Part shown: positions 11,515-22,130 of the stretch, piece after piece
How positions within the stretch are numbered: the first letter of the stretch is position 1
Layout of the letters: each line of letters opens with the position of its first letter
From: Karstenula rhodostoma CBS 690.94
Taxonomy: Eukaryota > Ascomycota > Dothideomycetes > Pleosporales > Didymosphaeriaceae
DNA length: 64,000 nucleotides
NCBI GenBank assembly: GCA_010093485.1
Contig: MU001495.1
Span: 1,116,001 to 1,180,000, forward strand
Direction: 5' to 3'
Notes under the pieces: model-generated
What the model was told of the DNA's origin: nothing
The model's input: the letters and a program-made list of their open reading frames with translations, nothing else
Databases searched by the model: none
Translations under genes and position numbers: made by a program

Positions 11515-12530
11515 ATGCCTTCTTTCACCACCTTCATCGGCGCTGCGGCGCTCGCACACATGGCGGCCGCCTACACACAGGTCAACCTCATGAGCGCCTT
11601 CATGACCAAGAACATTGATCCTATCGTCTTCCCCGGATCCTACGACAAGTCGCACTTGCACTCCATCTTCGGGTCTGACGCCCTCACCGCGTCGACGACG
11701 ACCTCCGCCGAGCTTCAGAAGGGGTAAGTCCATATTCACTGCATCTGTACAAAGTAGTCACTGACGATGTCTGCAGCTGCACCAACGCAGACAACCCCAA
11801 CGACCTCTCCGCCTACTGGGTCCCCACGCCCATGTTCACCACCGACTCGGGCAAGACCTACACCCCCATCGGCATGTTCCGCTTCAGCGCATACTACAAC
11901 CTCGGCGAGACCCCCGCCGAAGTGCCCATCCCGCAGGACCTGAAAATGGTCGCAGGAAAAGCGACGGCGACGACCGAAGCCGACATGGACCCCAACGCGC
12001 AGAGCAGCTGGAGCTGCGAGGGCGAGAACATCCCCCGGGACAAAAACGGCTTCCCCAGCAGCACATGCGCCACACACATTCAGCAGTTGCTTTATTTCCC
12101 CAACTGCGTCAACGTCGCCACGCTCGAGACGGCGTACAAGGACCGCCGCGGCGGCGCCTGCCCCGCCGGCATGAAAAGCATGCCCCAGCTCCGCTTCTCC
12201 ATCCGCTGGGACGTGCGCAAGAACCTGCCTGACGGCTGGTCCGGGGAGGCCCCCATCAAGCTCGCCTGCGGCAATGCGTTTTGCTCCCACGGCGACTTTG
12301 TGAATGGCTGGACCGAGGAGGCGGCGCAGAATATGCTGGCTACTACGCAGGAGAAGACGCATTTTAGCGCTGTCACGGGCAGTTTGGGGTCCAGCCCGAT
12401 GAGCTGCACGCCCAAGGATGCGGAGCCGGAGAAGGGCACGAGCGATTATGCGGAGAGTGTGGGATTGATGGGTAAGAGGAGTGTGCCTGAGTGGGGGTGG
12501 GCGAGCAAGAGCCGCATGAGTCGTGCGTAG
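11515..12530 (+). CDS. Secreted DUF1996 protein
   Basis: Exons 11515..11723 and 11777..12530 (GTAAGT donor, CTGCAG acceptor) give 320 aa. A signal peptide (MPSFTTFIGAAALAHMAAAY) leads into the DUF1996 pattern: DPIVFPGSYDKSHLHSIFGS, then CTNADNPNDLSAYWVPTP near residue 70, QLLYFPNCVN in the middle, and MPQLRFSIRWDV later. The domain is usual in secreted or cell-surface fungal proteins. Its biochemical role is not established. Conserved cysteines (about eight) fit an extracellular protein. The short C-terminal tail after CSHGDFVNGW is Ser/Gly-rich and lacks a WSC domain or GPI signal that I can see. I start at the ATG that directly begins the signal peptide. Confidence 0.85.
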
Positions 12531-13090
12531 AGGGGGACTGCTGGGTTGATGTCTGCACGGGAAACCGTCGGCGAGGAGGTGGTTCGCTGTATATATTATA
12601 GTTACCGTACTTGATGTACGTTTCTGGATGGAATTGACTGTCGTTTTCCTCCATGTGCTGGTCGTAGTCGAGTGGCGCTTTGTTCGTATGCGAGTAACAT
12701 GGGCCGCGGAGGCTTTTGGCGGTACTGCAATCCTGAACACTATACACGTCATGGTCGAGGATGATTTATACGACGGGAGATTCTGACAAGCGAAAGTGCA
12801 ATAATTCAGCAATCGAAAAACGGGGGGTACTCGCCCCGATCGGCCAAAGCTGTGACGGTATGCGGGTTCCATTAGAAGAACACTCTTAGGCTATGGAATA
12901 AATCCGGGCAGGGTTACATAATCGGGGACGCTGTGCGATGGTTGGGCATAAGCATTGCCATTGCGGCTGCTGGGTTGAGAGACAGGTTCGATCCTAAAGA
13001 TGGCCGCTGGGTTTGGGAAATTCGGATGCTAACTATTCTTAACCTAAAGGCGTTCAAATCAACGGCAAAGGACTATAGATATGGAGCTGT
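12531..13090. other. Intergenic between convergent genes, 0.56 kb
   Basis: Nothing gene-like is seen. The stretch lies between the 3' ends of the DUF1996 gene and the minus-strand F-box gene and should hold both terminators. A GGTTCGATCC string at about 12986 resembles a tRNA B box, but no tRNA fold surrounds it. Confidence 0.5.
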
Positions 13091-14281
13091 CTAAGCCACC
13101 GCAGTATCATTCATAAGAAACGCGTACTCCTGCGGCCACTCCGTCCATTCCCAAGCCTCAACCCCGCTCATGAGCTCGTTCACCTCGCTGGCAACCTCGT
13201 CAAACCGCCGCACAGTATCCGGCCAGCCATCCACATACGCAGCATAATCCTCCCTAGTAGGAAACCGAATGCTCATATCCAGCACCGCACCAGCACCAGT
13301 CCACGTGCCCCACGTATCCATGGTAGGCAGTCTCACCTTCATGTCTCGCTGCATCTCCGCCAAACACATCTTCGTCGCGAACAGATAAGCCGGGAGCACC
13401 TGTCCCAGCCTCACCCCATCCGCGTTCCGAACATGGATAAACATCCTCTCCTCTCTTCCGCCCGGGCACAGCGGAAGAATATAATCCGTAACCATGGGCT
13501 TCATCAGCAGATCCCCCTGCAGACCAGCTTGCTGCACAACATCCACCGCTCTCCTGAGCGATCTCCCAAAAAAAAGCTCCTGCGCCATGTAGTCGTCCCA
13601 GCAGCTCCGCGGCACGTTGTACGCATGCATGGTATACACAGCTACCATGACTTTCCCGCCCTCGCCCTTTGCGCAGACATCCATATCGGCCAAGAACCCC
13701 ATGACAGGATGCAGATTCTCCAACCGCAGATGCGTGTGGAAGCCCTCGCACGGCTCGCAGTAGATCTGCTGCAGGCCCCGCGGCCACCCGTTTGCGACGC
13801 GCACGCCCTGGAACGCGCAGCGCACCCGCCATTTCGCCGTGTCGTATCTGTCCAGCGCGGCGTTGCCGCAGGCGATGCAGACCGGGTGGGCGGTCACGCG
13901 CGCTAGGAAGGCGTTGAAGTGGTCCTGCGATGTGGCTAGGGCGGGGGCGCCGAGGTGGAGGCCGCGGGGGATCACGGCGGTGGAGGCCTCGATGGTGGCG
14001 GGCTCGAAGTGGGGGTTTGGGGTCGAGGGGGTGATGGGGGTGGGCGTTTTGTGGAGCAGGCGCTGGAGTTTGGACGAGTGCGTGATGAGAGCGCGCCAGG
14101 TGTGGGATACTTGTGTGCAGTGGAGGAGGGAGGAGTAGGGGAGGTGGACGAGGATTAGTTCCATGAGCTCGTAGATTCCTGCTAGGTTTGTGCCGGCGGA
14201 TGGAGGGGCATCGGCGTTGGAGGATTGGGAAGAGGGTTCATCGTCGTCGTGGGAGGTTTTGATGCGCTTGTTTGGCGACAT
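13091..14281 (-). CDS. F-box protein with a cysteine-pair motif
   Basis: Single exon, 396 aa. The N terminus is hydrophilic (MSPNKRIKTSHDDDEPSSQS) and is followed by an F-box-like segment at about residues 34-75 (GIYELMELILVHLPYSSLLH, then CTQVSHTWRALI), which would bind Skp1 in an SCF ubiquitin ligase. In the middle, CIACGNAALDRYDTAKW and YCEPCEGFHTHLRL place two CxxC pairs about 40 residues apart, suggesting a small zinc-bound knuckle. That is inference. The C-terminal half has no repeat I recognise. It resembles the many short F-box proteins of filamentous ascomycetes. The target is unknown. The frame is uninterrupted and has clear coding bias. Confidence 0.72.
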   Translation of the reverse strand: MSPNKRIKTSHDDDEPSSQSSNADAPPSAGTNLAGIYELMELILVHLPYSSLLHCTQVSHTWRALITHSSKLQRLLHKTPTPITPSTPNPHFEPATIEASTAVIPRGLHLGAPALATSQDHFNAFLARVTAHPVCIACGNAALDRYDTAKWRVRCAFQGVRVANGWPRGLQQIYCEPCEGFHTHLRLENLHPVMGFLADMDVCAKGEGGKVMVAVYTMHAYNVPRSCWDDYMAQELFFGRSLRRAVDVVQQAGLQGDLLMKPMVTDYILPLCPGGREERMFIHVRNADGVRLGQVLPAYLFATKMCLAEMQRDMKVRLPTMDTWGTWTGAGAVLDMSIRFPTREDYAAYVDGWPDTVRRFDEVASEVNELMSGVEAWEWTEWPQEYAFLMNDTAVA

Positions 14282-14713
14282 TGTGGTGGGTTTGGAGTTG
14301 GTGGTAGAGAAACTGTGGAGCTGCGGTTCGTGAGGTATATGTAGTGGTTGTGTGTCATGGGAAATACATGTGAAGAAGATTCGTTGTGATCAGTGTGCCA
14401 ACATGTACCTTGGAGTCAAGTCGGGTTGCATGATGAGGATATCAGCGATTGGAATCAATGTCCCCAAGTGGTACCCCGGCTCATTCATCCAAGCCTTCTT
14501 TCTATTCCATTGCTGATGCATGACTAGTTGAATCGCAACTTCCTCACATCTTCGACAAATGGTGAAGCTGTCTCCGCCAAATCTACGGAAACACTCCCTT
14601 CATCAGTGCATTGAGACATGGGACAAGAGGTGATCAATCGATAAAACACTTAATGAGTGCTGCTAGATGCTTGATTTACAATTTGCCTCTCCGCTCGGCA
14701 CTATGCACAACGC
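14282..14713. other. Intergenic, 0.43 kb
   Basis: Nothing gene-like is seen. It contains the promoter of the F-box gene on the minus strand and the 3' flank of the dioxygenase gene. Confidence 0.5.
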
Positions 14714-15961
14714 CTAAACATCATCAGGACCAGCTAGTCCCAGCGCCTGTCGTCGTGTTGGAGCATCCGCCTTGAAGAACGGTTTCTCCGCTAGCGCCGT
14801 GACACGAGTGCCGTGTCTCGGTTCATTGCCTTCATAATCCCAGCTAGCATTGTGGATGGTAATTCTGTTGTCCCAGAGCGCCGAAGTACCCGCGGTCCAC
14901 TTGAAGCGCACCTGAATGTCGACGTTCTTCTCGTACACGTCGTAAAGGTAGTTCAAAATAACGTCACTCTCCGCCTTGTCAAGTCCGACAATCCTGACAG
15001 TCATTGCTCGGTTTACCCACAGAGCTTTCCAGCCAGTCGCAGGGTGTACTCGGACTAAGGGGTGGATGCGCTCGATGAACTTGGGGCCAGCTTCTGGCTT
15101 GTTGCGGTCGAGGTATGAGTGCGCGGATCTGTACACGGCTTGCTTTCCATCAATGATCTTGCGGAAGTCGGGAGACAGCTTCTCATATGCAGCGTATCCT
15201 TTGGCTCGGTTAGCTTAATCTTGTACCAGTCAGTGCAACATATACCTGAAGCCCAGAGAGTGTCTCCGCCGATCTTCGGGATCGTGTCGTTGTGGAGATG
15301 CGTCACACCCGCTGGCTGGCGCTCGTGTACAAGATCAGTGTGCCATCTGGACGCACCGCCTGTTTGTCTGAAACTCGCCGGAAGCTCGGTCGCCTGTAAC
15401 GCAGGCCAAATAACAGTCGTTCCGGGGACCCCAGGTACAGAAGGTACTTGTGGCTAGTAGCCCATCAGCATCAGCAACAGATTCTTAAACTGGGATTCGG
15501 AACCATACATGAACCTCAATCTCTCCGTACCACTCGCCGAGGGCCTTTTGTTGTTGCGGAGAGATGTCCTGGTCTCTGAAGAAGACAACACTTCTCTCTG
15601 CTATCAGCAAGCCCAGCTCATCCTTTTGCTGGTCGGTAAGGTCTTTCAACTGCAGGCCGACAATTTCTGTGCCGATATGGGCCGTGAGGTGGATGACCTC
15701 CTTAGCCGCTGAGAGCAGCGCCTTCTTCTCTGGATCTGCTCGGGATCCTGGGTCTACATGCTCGCGGTCATGATCACGAATCTTGATCACATCGTCTAGG
15801 TAAAGCGGCTTTGCTGGGCGGTATGGGTAGCCATTTGATAGATCGATCCCCGCTTTCTCGAGCCTCTTACGCGCCGCCTCAGGCAGTCCTAGAGTGTCTT
15901 TCTTTGGCTGAACTGTGTCCCTGATTTCCTCTGAAATTGGGAGTACAAGACCTGGAGCCAT
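14714..15961 (-). CDS. TauD/TfdA-family Fe(II)/2-oxoglutarate dioxygenase (sulfonate type?)
   Basis: Exons 15961..15509, 15453..15246 and 15198..14714 give 381 aa. All splice sites are GT-AG and frames join cleanly. Family members oxidise a substrate with 2-oxoglutarate, O2 and Fe(II). In yeast the relative Jlp1 releases sulfite from sulfonates. The iron-binding HxD is in SRWHTDLVHE (about residue 190). It is followed by the hallmark VTHLHNDTIPKIGGDTLWAS. The distal His lies in ITIHNASWDYEG and the 2-oxoglutarate-binding Arg follows in RHGTRV. The N-terminal domain carries ERSVVFFRDQDISPQQQ, also typical. The gene is divergent from the flavin monooxygenase next door, with a shared 545-nt upstream region, which supports joint regulation. 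Substrate is inferred from context and could instead be an unrelated acid such as a phenoxy compound. Confidence 0.85.
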
Positions 15962-16506
15962 GGCGAGTTTGGTAGTAATTTAATATGATGTTTGGTAGAA
16001 AGTTTCTTTGACCTACTTACTTGGAGTATTGTCGCTCATATACCCTGGTGGTCATATGTTGACGCGATCCAACTCCGTACACTAGCTTGCGGGGTAACTC
16101 CCGCGCGACTCCAAACAGCTTCCAAGCACATCATCGGCTAGCATTATTGCGCGCTCTTTGATTTACAATCCTTATCTCTTCGGCCGAATCGTCAAGTCGT
16201 GTGCATGCTGAGTTCGCGTGGCGTGAGAGCCTATTTGCCGAAAGTTGCCATGAGTGCTTTGCATTGCGTTCGCAGCCATGCATGTCCAGTGGAGTCATTC
16301 TCTGGCCATTTCCGAATCTATATTGGACGATGCGGACGCCATCGCGCTAAATTTTGGCTTTGTCGCAATCAGTCAATTCTGTTATACACAAATCGATTAG
16401 GCGACGTGAAGCAGTACACTTCCCCGTAGCAGGTTCACGTTCTTTGAACTCCTTGCGTCGCGACGGACGAAACTTGGCTGCAGAAAGGTTCTCCCACAAC
16501 GACAAC
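15962..16506. promoter_or_regulatory. Bidirectional upstream region of dioxygenase and monooxygenase
   Basis: The 545-nt gap separates two divergently transcribed genes (ATG at 15961 on minus, 16507 on plus), so their promoters must lie here. I see no convincing TATA box or known operator. Confidence 0.45.
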
Positions 16507-18124
16507 ATGTCCACATCAACCAAACGTGCTGCTGTGATAGGAGCCGGAATCAGCGGGATTGTGTCTGCCGCTCACTTAAGAAACGAGGGATTAGATGTAA
16601 CGGTATACGAACGATCAAGTGCTGCGGGCGGAGTATGGTATGTGTCATGCTGTATGTTGCTTCCAACCTCTAATTCACTGTTCAGGCTGTATGACGAGCG
16701 AAAGCCTCTCGAGCCCTCCTATCCTTCAGTTCTGGCATCCAAGGGAGAAATTTACGCGGATGATCCAGCTTTGAAGCTCACCGAAACTGAGACAGAAGCA
16801 GTACGACACGCACCACCTGGGTAAAAGCACCGCCTAGAATGCATTGAAGAGGTTCCTAACCAGATATTTTTCCGCAGACCTTGCTATGTTGGCCTAAAAA
16901 ACAACGTTGGTACACGCCTGCTCACCACCACTCTTAACCCGTTCCCAGCGGGGACTGAAGACCACGTAAGTCACTCAGTTTTGAGAGACTACATCCAGGA
17001 TACCGCAATCAAGACTGGAGTGGAGCGTATCACACACTATGATACAGAAGTGAAGAACCTGTCCAAGGTCAATGGGAAATGGAAAGTGGAGACAGTAGCC
17101 TTAGAGCGTCAGCCTACAGGTAACGCAAAGCCCAAGTCAACAACCTCGGTATGTAACCACATATACAAGTCTCTTGTCTAAGCTTACCTTCGAACAGACC
17201 TTTGACGTGGTTGTTGTGGCTTCAGGTCACTACCACGCGCCAAGGGTACCAGACATCCCTGGTATTGGCGAATTGAAACGACAGTTTCCAACCAGGATAC
17301 AGCACTCCAAAGGTTATCGTACACCCGAGCGTTTTGCAAATAGAAATGTACTTTTGATCGGCGCGAGCGTATCATCGACTGACATTGCTCGCGAACTTGG
17401 TCCGGTCGCCAGTACCATTTATCAAAGCCATCGCGGCGGTGCTTTCGATCTCCCAGCTAGCATACTTCCCGAAAATGCTACCCGTATTGAAGAAGTTGTG
17501 ACATTCGAACTCCCAAAAGACAACACTGTAGCCCTTGACGAGGGTGAACCGCTTCCGGTGACAATCAAGCTCAAATCCGGCCAGACGCTCTGCGGGATAC
17601 ATGATATCCTGATCTGTACCGGCTACCACATCACGGTCCCTTTCCTCCCCGATCTACACTCTGACAACACAGCCGCGGTCGATGCATCACCCACAACACT
17701 CGTCACGGACGGAACACAGATACACAATCTCCACAAAGATATCTTCTACATTCCGGATCCCAGCCTCGTATTTATTGGTGTCCCCTACTTCACAGCGACT
17801 TTTACACTTTTCGAGTTCCAGGCCATGGTCGCAGCGAAAGTCCTCGCTGGAAAGGTCCAGTTACCAAGCGAAAAAGCGATGAGAACAGAATATAAGGATC
17901 GAGTCGCACTGAAGGGCTACGGCAAGACGTTCCACAGCTTGAGAGAAAAGGAAGTTGAGTACGTCAATGAGCTCCTGGAGTTTGCAAATCCGCAGCTGGA
18001 CGTGAAATTACTTGGGCATACGGAAGTCTGGCATGCAGCAAGAGGAGAGTTGGTCGCAAGGATGAAGGCTATGTTTGCGGGTGGAGATGGGACCGTAAGA
18101 GAGCTGGGCGTGACTTGTGCGTAG
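16507..18124 (+). CDS. FAD-dependent flavin monooxygenase (FMO-like)
   Basis: Exons 16507..16637, 16686..16820, 16878..17148 and 17198..18124 give 487 aa. All introns are GT-AG. The N-terminal FAD-binding site is AVIGAGISGIVSAAHLRNEG (GxGxxG, about residues 9-28), ending in the ERSSAAGGVW signature. A second dinucleotide site for NADPH, VLLIGASVSSTDIARELG, lies near residue 230, preceded by the FMO-type RIQHSKGYRTPERF. The class adds one oxygen from O2 to N, S or carbonyl substrates in the cytosol or ER. No membrane anchor is seen. It lies between a dioxygenase and a DAL5-family permease, suggesting a shared catabolic route. The substrate is not determined. A thioether or sulfonate-related compound would fit the neighbourhood, which is inference. 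Confidence 0.85.
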
Positions 18125-18678
18125 GACGGGACCAATGCCACTCCGCGATGCACAGGAATCTGCCTCAGCAGTGTCTACTAGATCTCGTATCCAAATTCTT
18201 CCTCGTTCTGTGCCAGTGTATAGGCGGCTGGATTAATCGGTGTCGGCCGTTGATCTACGCCTATCGCCGGGCACGCAATATGCATCGATATTTACGCTAC
18301 AACGGATGACCCTCATTGGCCGCCGCGCGGCACTGCACAACCACCATCCCTAGACCACCGTTTCCAGCACGAACTCCCACAAGCACCCGCCCCAGTCGTG
18401 CGGTCTCTCCACAAGTCGTACTTGTACCCTGCAATGACGTTCTCGTGTTCGGCCTGGGTTTATTACGGCCATATCGAGGTAACACTACGGCGTGGGGAAG
18501 CCTGTTCGATTTCTAAGACTCCGCATACTCTTGCATCAGCGGTAGTCGGTTTCCAGTCTGGAAACACGCCGTATAAGCTCCGTAGTGGCGAGACCGTTCT
18601 CTTAAACATGAGCCGCTACCGCCTTGATATGCTTGGCCGTCGCCATACAATCGCAAACTGACGCCAGCTGATAGAAAA
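18125..18678. other. Intergenic, 0.55 kb
   Basis: No gene is recognised. It is the 3' flank of the monooxygenase and promoter of the permease. Short frames here show no family resemblance. Confidence 0.5.
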
Positions 18679-20373
18679 ATGGGCCATCCTTCGTTCCATC
18701 CAAAGACGCTAGGCTCACCCGATGAGCTACCTCAAGTCATCGAGGCTTCAGAAGAAGTCAAGCAGAAACCGCGGAAATGGTACTACTATCTTTGGGATAC
18801 ATTGGACAAGCCGAAAGAAGAGCGATGGTTCATGTTCAAGCTCGATGCAGCGCTTCTGACTTTCGCGTCGCTAGGTACGGGACGAACCATCTTCACCATG
18901 ACCAGCACTCGACACTCATCTCTCATCAGGTTATTTCATCAAGTACCTTGACCAGACCAACATCAATAGCGCCTTCGTGTCTGGCATGAAGGAAGACTTG
19001 GGTCTCTATAAAAATCAGCTCAACTACATGCAGACATGCTGGACTGTCGGCTACGTTATTGGCGAGCTACCTAGTAACATGATGCTTACGCGATTCCGGC
19101 CTTCAAGGTGGATCCCGTGCATGGAGATGATCTGGGCTGTACTGACATTCTGTCTGGCCCGGGCCAATAGCGCCACGACCATCTACGTGTTGCGATTTTT
19201 CATTGGCCTAGCAGAGAGCACATTCTACCCTGGCATGCAGTACATCATTGGTAGGTGGTTACAGTCATCAACATCGCAAGTACACTCACGTGGTTAGGTT
19301 CTTGGTACCGTAAAGAAGAGCTAGCCAAACGATCCTGCATCTTCCATGCGTCGTCTGCACTAGGAATCATGTTCTCTGGCTACCTCATGGCAGCTGTGTA
19401 CAAGCTTGGAGGCCGAGACGGGATGGCCGGTTGGCAATGGTTGTTCATCGTAGACGGTGTCATATCGCTGCCCATCGCCATCGCCGGCTTCTGGTTCATC
19501 CCCGACGTGCCCGAGATAGCCAAGCCATGGTACCTCACCGAGGAAGAAGTCAAGTTCGCGCAGAAACGCATGCAGCTCGAAGGACGTCAAGAACGGAAGC
19601 CCTACACGAAGGCGAAGTTTAAGAAGATCCTAACTTCGTGGCACATCTACGCATTGACAGCCTTGTATGTTTTCTTCAACAATGGTGGTGTGGGTGCGGC
19701 GCCCGTATTCCAGCAGTACCTCAAAGCGTCAACAGATCCGAAGTATACCGTCAGCCAGATCAACGTCTACCCGACAATTCAAAACGGTGTGCAGGTCGTG
19801 TCGACGCTGGCGATGGCTTGGATAAGTGACGGCGTATTAAAAGGGGCGCGATGGCCAATGATAGTCCTCGGTGGCTGTGTCAACATCATGACTGGGGTGT
19901 CACTGGCGGTTTGGAATATCCCTGTCAAGTGGAAGTGGGCATGCCTATCACTTACCGGTATGGCCGGTGCGATTTCCGGGCTGTGCATGGCGTAAGTCTC
20001 TTTCTCCGCACTTCAACAGCATAAACCTGCGTACTGACAGCAATGTACCAGATGGGCACATGAAATCTGCACACACGATAATGAGGAGCGTGCGATTGTT
20101 ATTGCTAGCATGAACGAGATCGCGTATGTTCTGCAGGCGTGGCTGCCGCTGATAGTCTGGCAGCAAGTTGACGCGCCCGAATACCGCAAGGGGTTTATTA
20201 CCGTGAGCTGCTTGAGCTGTATGTTGATTGGCACTGCGTTGACTATCAGGGTGCTCCACGCCCGAGAGGTGATGCAGAGAAGGCATGAGGAAGAGTCGGA
20301 TACCAGTTCCGCACAGCTGGATAGGGAAGAGAGCTCGGAAAAGGTTGTGGATCTTAAGGCATTAGGTCAATGA
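18679..20373 (+). CDS. MFS permease of the DAL5/anion:cation symporter type
   Basis: Exons 18679..18874, 18930..19250, 19298..19991 and 20052..20373 give 510 aa with all frames joining cleanly. The sequence has about 12 hydrophobic segments and the ACS-family signature DQTNINSAFVSGMKEDLGL, then WTVGYVIGELPSNMMLTRF and FFIGLAESTFYPGMQYIIG. Members are plasma-membrane proton symporters for organic anions (allantoate, pantothenate, nicotinate, and in yeast Soa1 sulfonates). The N-terminal cytosolic leader contains EEVKQKPRKWYYYLWDTLDK, typical of the family. With a TauD-type dioxygenase two genes away, uptake of a sulfonate or similar acid is plausible. Vitamin or ureide transport remains possible. 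The C-terminal tail is acidic and Ser-rich. Confidence 0.86.
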
Positions 20374-21185
20374 CGAGTAAGCAGGAAGCACTGGACAACT
20401 ATTGATCGCTGCGGTATGCAGGAAGTAGCAGCCCAACTGCCTCATTGAATATCATCAGTGAAAGGCACAAACACAAGACTTGCTGTATGAAGCAGGATAG
20501 GGAAAAGCTTTGAAATGGGTGCTGGAATAGAGCTCGCGCCAGGTGTTGTGAGAGAGCTCTAAGTATGGTATCTTCGAATATCGGCGGTGTAGGTCTGCTC
20601 CCGGAAGCACTTTCCTAACGAACCATGTATACTGTCCCTTTCCGATTTAGTTCAAACATCTGCAAGCGCCACTCTCCCACGATACTTCCAACGATCTACA
20701 AGCTTCACAGATACAATGTTGCTCGAGCTCTCTATAGTAGATACATCTATACAATATTGGCCAGTTATCAATAATGAGCCATGGAAATGTGGAAACAAAC
20801 TTCTGCAAAGCACAATATATGCAGGGTATATAAGGCGATCGGTGTACGTGAACGGCAGTATATACCACAATGACACTCCGCTGGCGGAGGAAACCCTATG
20901 ACTTTTGGGCTGTTTGAAATATTTGTGTTTTGGCACCCCCACCGAGTTCCTTCACTGTGTTTTGCCGTGGCTTGCAAAAGCGCGCGAAGTATCACATTTA
21001 ATACTACGACGATACTGCCGTCAATGATGTATATGCAGATGCCCGACTGGCACGGTGATTAGGCAGGTACCATGCACGCCGGAGCAAGGGCGATGACTGC
21101 CTATCGAAACAATAACCGTGCACCGTTGTAAGGTAGTCTTTACTGCAAACCCGCCGACTTTCTTACGTCCAGGACAACTTTCAAC
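20374..21185. other. Intergenic, 0.8 kb
   Basis: Nothing gene-like is seen. Composition is somewhat AT-richer than in the genes on its left. Confidence 0.5.
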
Positions 21186-21919
21186 ATGGTGACGCTCAGT
21201 GAAACGTCGCGCGGTATGTTACTAATATACTTGCTATCTTGCGCAATTAACTTCTACCTCAGAGGTAGTCTCAAGGACTGTAGATATCTTAGCAGTCGCG
21301 TCACTGTCGACGAACCAACCCAATTTCTGAACCTGCACAGAGCTAGACAAGCCTTCCGGGTTGAGATTGAGGGTTGTCCCAGCCGCACGAGGTTTCGTTG
21401 GCCTCAAATACCAAAGTGGGGAGGTCGAGTACTCCGCTCGAAGCTGACACATCAACTGGCCTGTTATCTCGAGGAACACGGACGCCCGTCTACGACATCA
21501 ACGCCTATGACGACCATCAAATTTGATACTTCGCGCGCTCGGGCAAGCCGCGGCAAAACACAGTAAAGGAACTCGGTGGCTATGACGACCATGCTTACCA
21601 CAACTACGCCTACGGCCACGTTTATGCCAATTAATCTTGTGGCCGCAGTCCATGTCGGGATCAGTAAAGCAGACACTGCAACGCACACTGCTAGGTAGCT
21701 ACCACGAACCCCACGAACCTCATCACCATTGTTTCGGATGATGACCCGTCGGCTCCGGATAGTGAACTCTTATTTACGCCGATATGGATGAGTCGGAAGT
21801 ATAAGCAAGCTCGTTCACCTGGTAGCTCTAGCAGGCAGAGATTGTTTGAGCTGAGGAGCACTCGCAAGTCTGAAGATGAATTCGTGCCAGATTATGAGGA
21901 GGAGCATGAAGATGACTGA
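21186..21919 (+). pseudogene. Decayed gene of unrecognised family
   Basis: A set of protein-like stretches in shifting frames, broken by stops. ATG 21186 (MVTLSETSR) joins through a plausible intron (21214..21262) to EVVSRTVDILAVASLSTNQP, which meets TGA at 21328. The same frame continues LDKPSGLRLRVVPAARGFVG and VEYSARS, then TGA at 21445. In the next frame TSTGLLSRGTRTPVYDINAY runs to TGA 21524, then KELGGYDDHAYHNYAYGHVY to TAA 21632. The last open stretch 21695..21919 ends acidic (DEFVPDYEEEHEDD). Some interruptions could be introns I failed to see, but several stops have no splice sites near them. I do not recognise the parent family. Confidence 0.4.
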
Positions 21920-22130
21920 AGACTTAGGCGGTGCATGGGCCACGGTATATCTCATCGCAAGGTACCGGTAGTTACTGGGATAACTGGTGGATTGCCATTC
22001 AGTTGTTATATCGATAGCCGTAGCGTTCGAATAGGTTTGACTCTGAGGTTTGCTTCTCGTTTGTGGTGAACGCGAACGGCAGTTCTTCGCATCAATCAAC
22101 CACGGGCTTCTTAGGATAGTGCACAGATCA

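Noticed and set aside
12960..13010. GGTTCGATCC, a tRNA B-box-like string
   Set aside because: No matching A box or cloverleaf could be folded around it.
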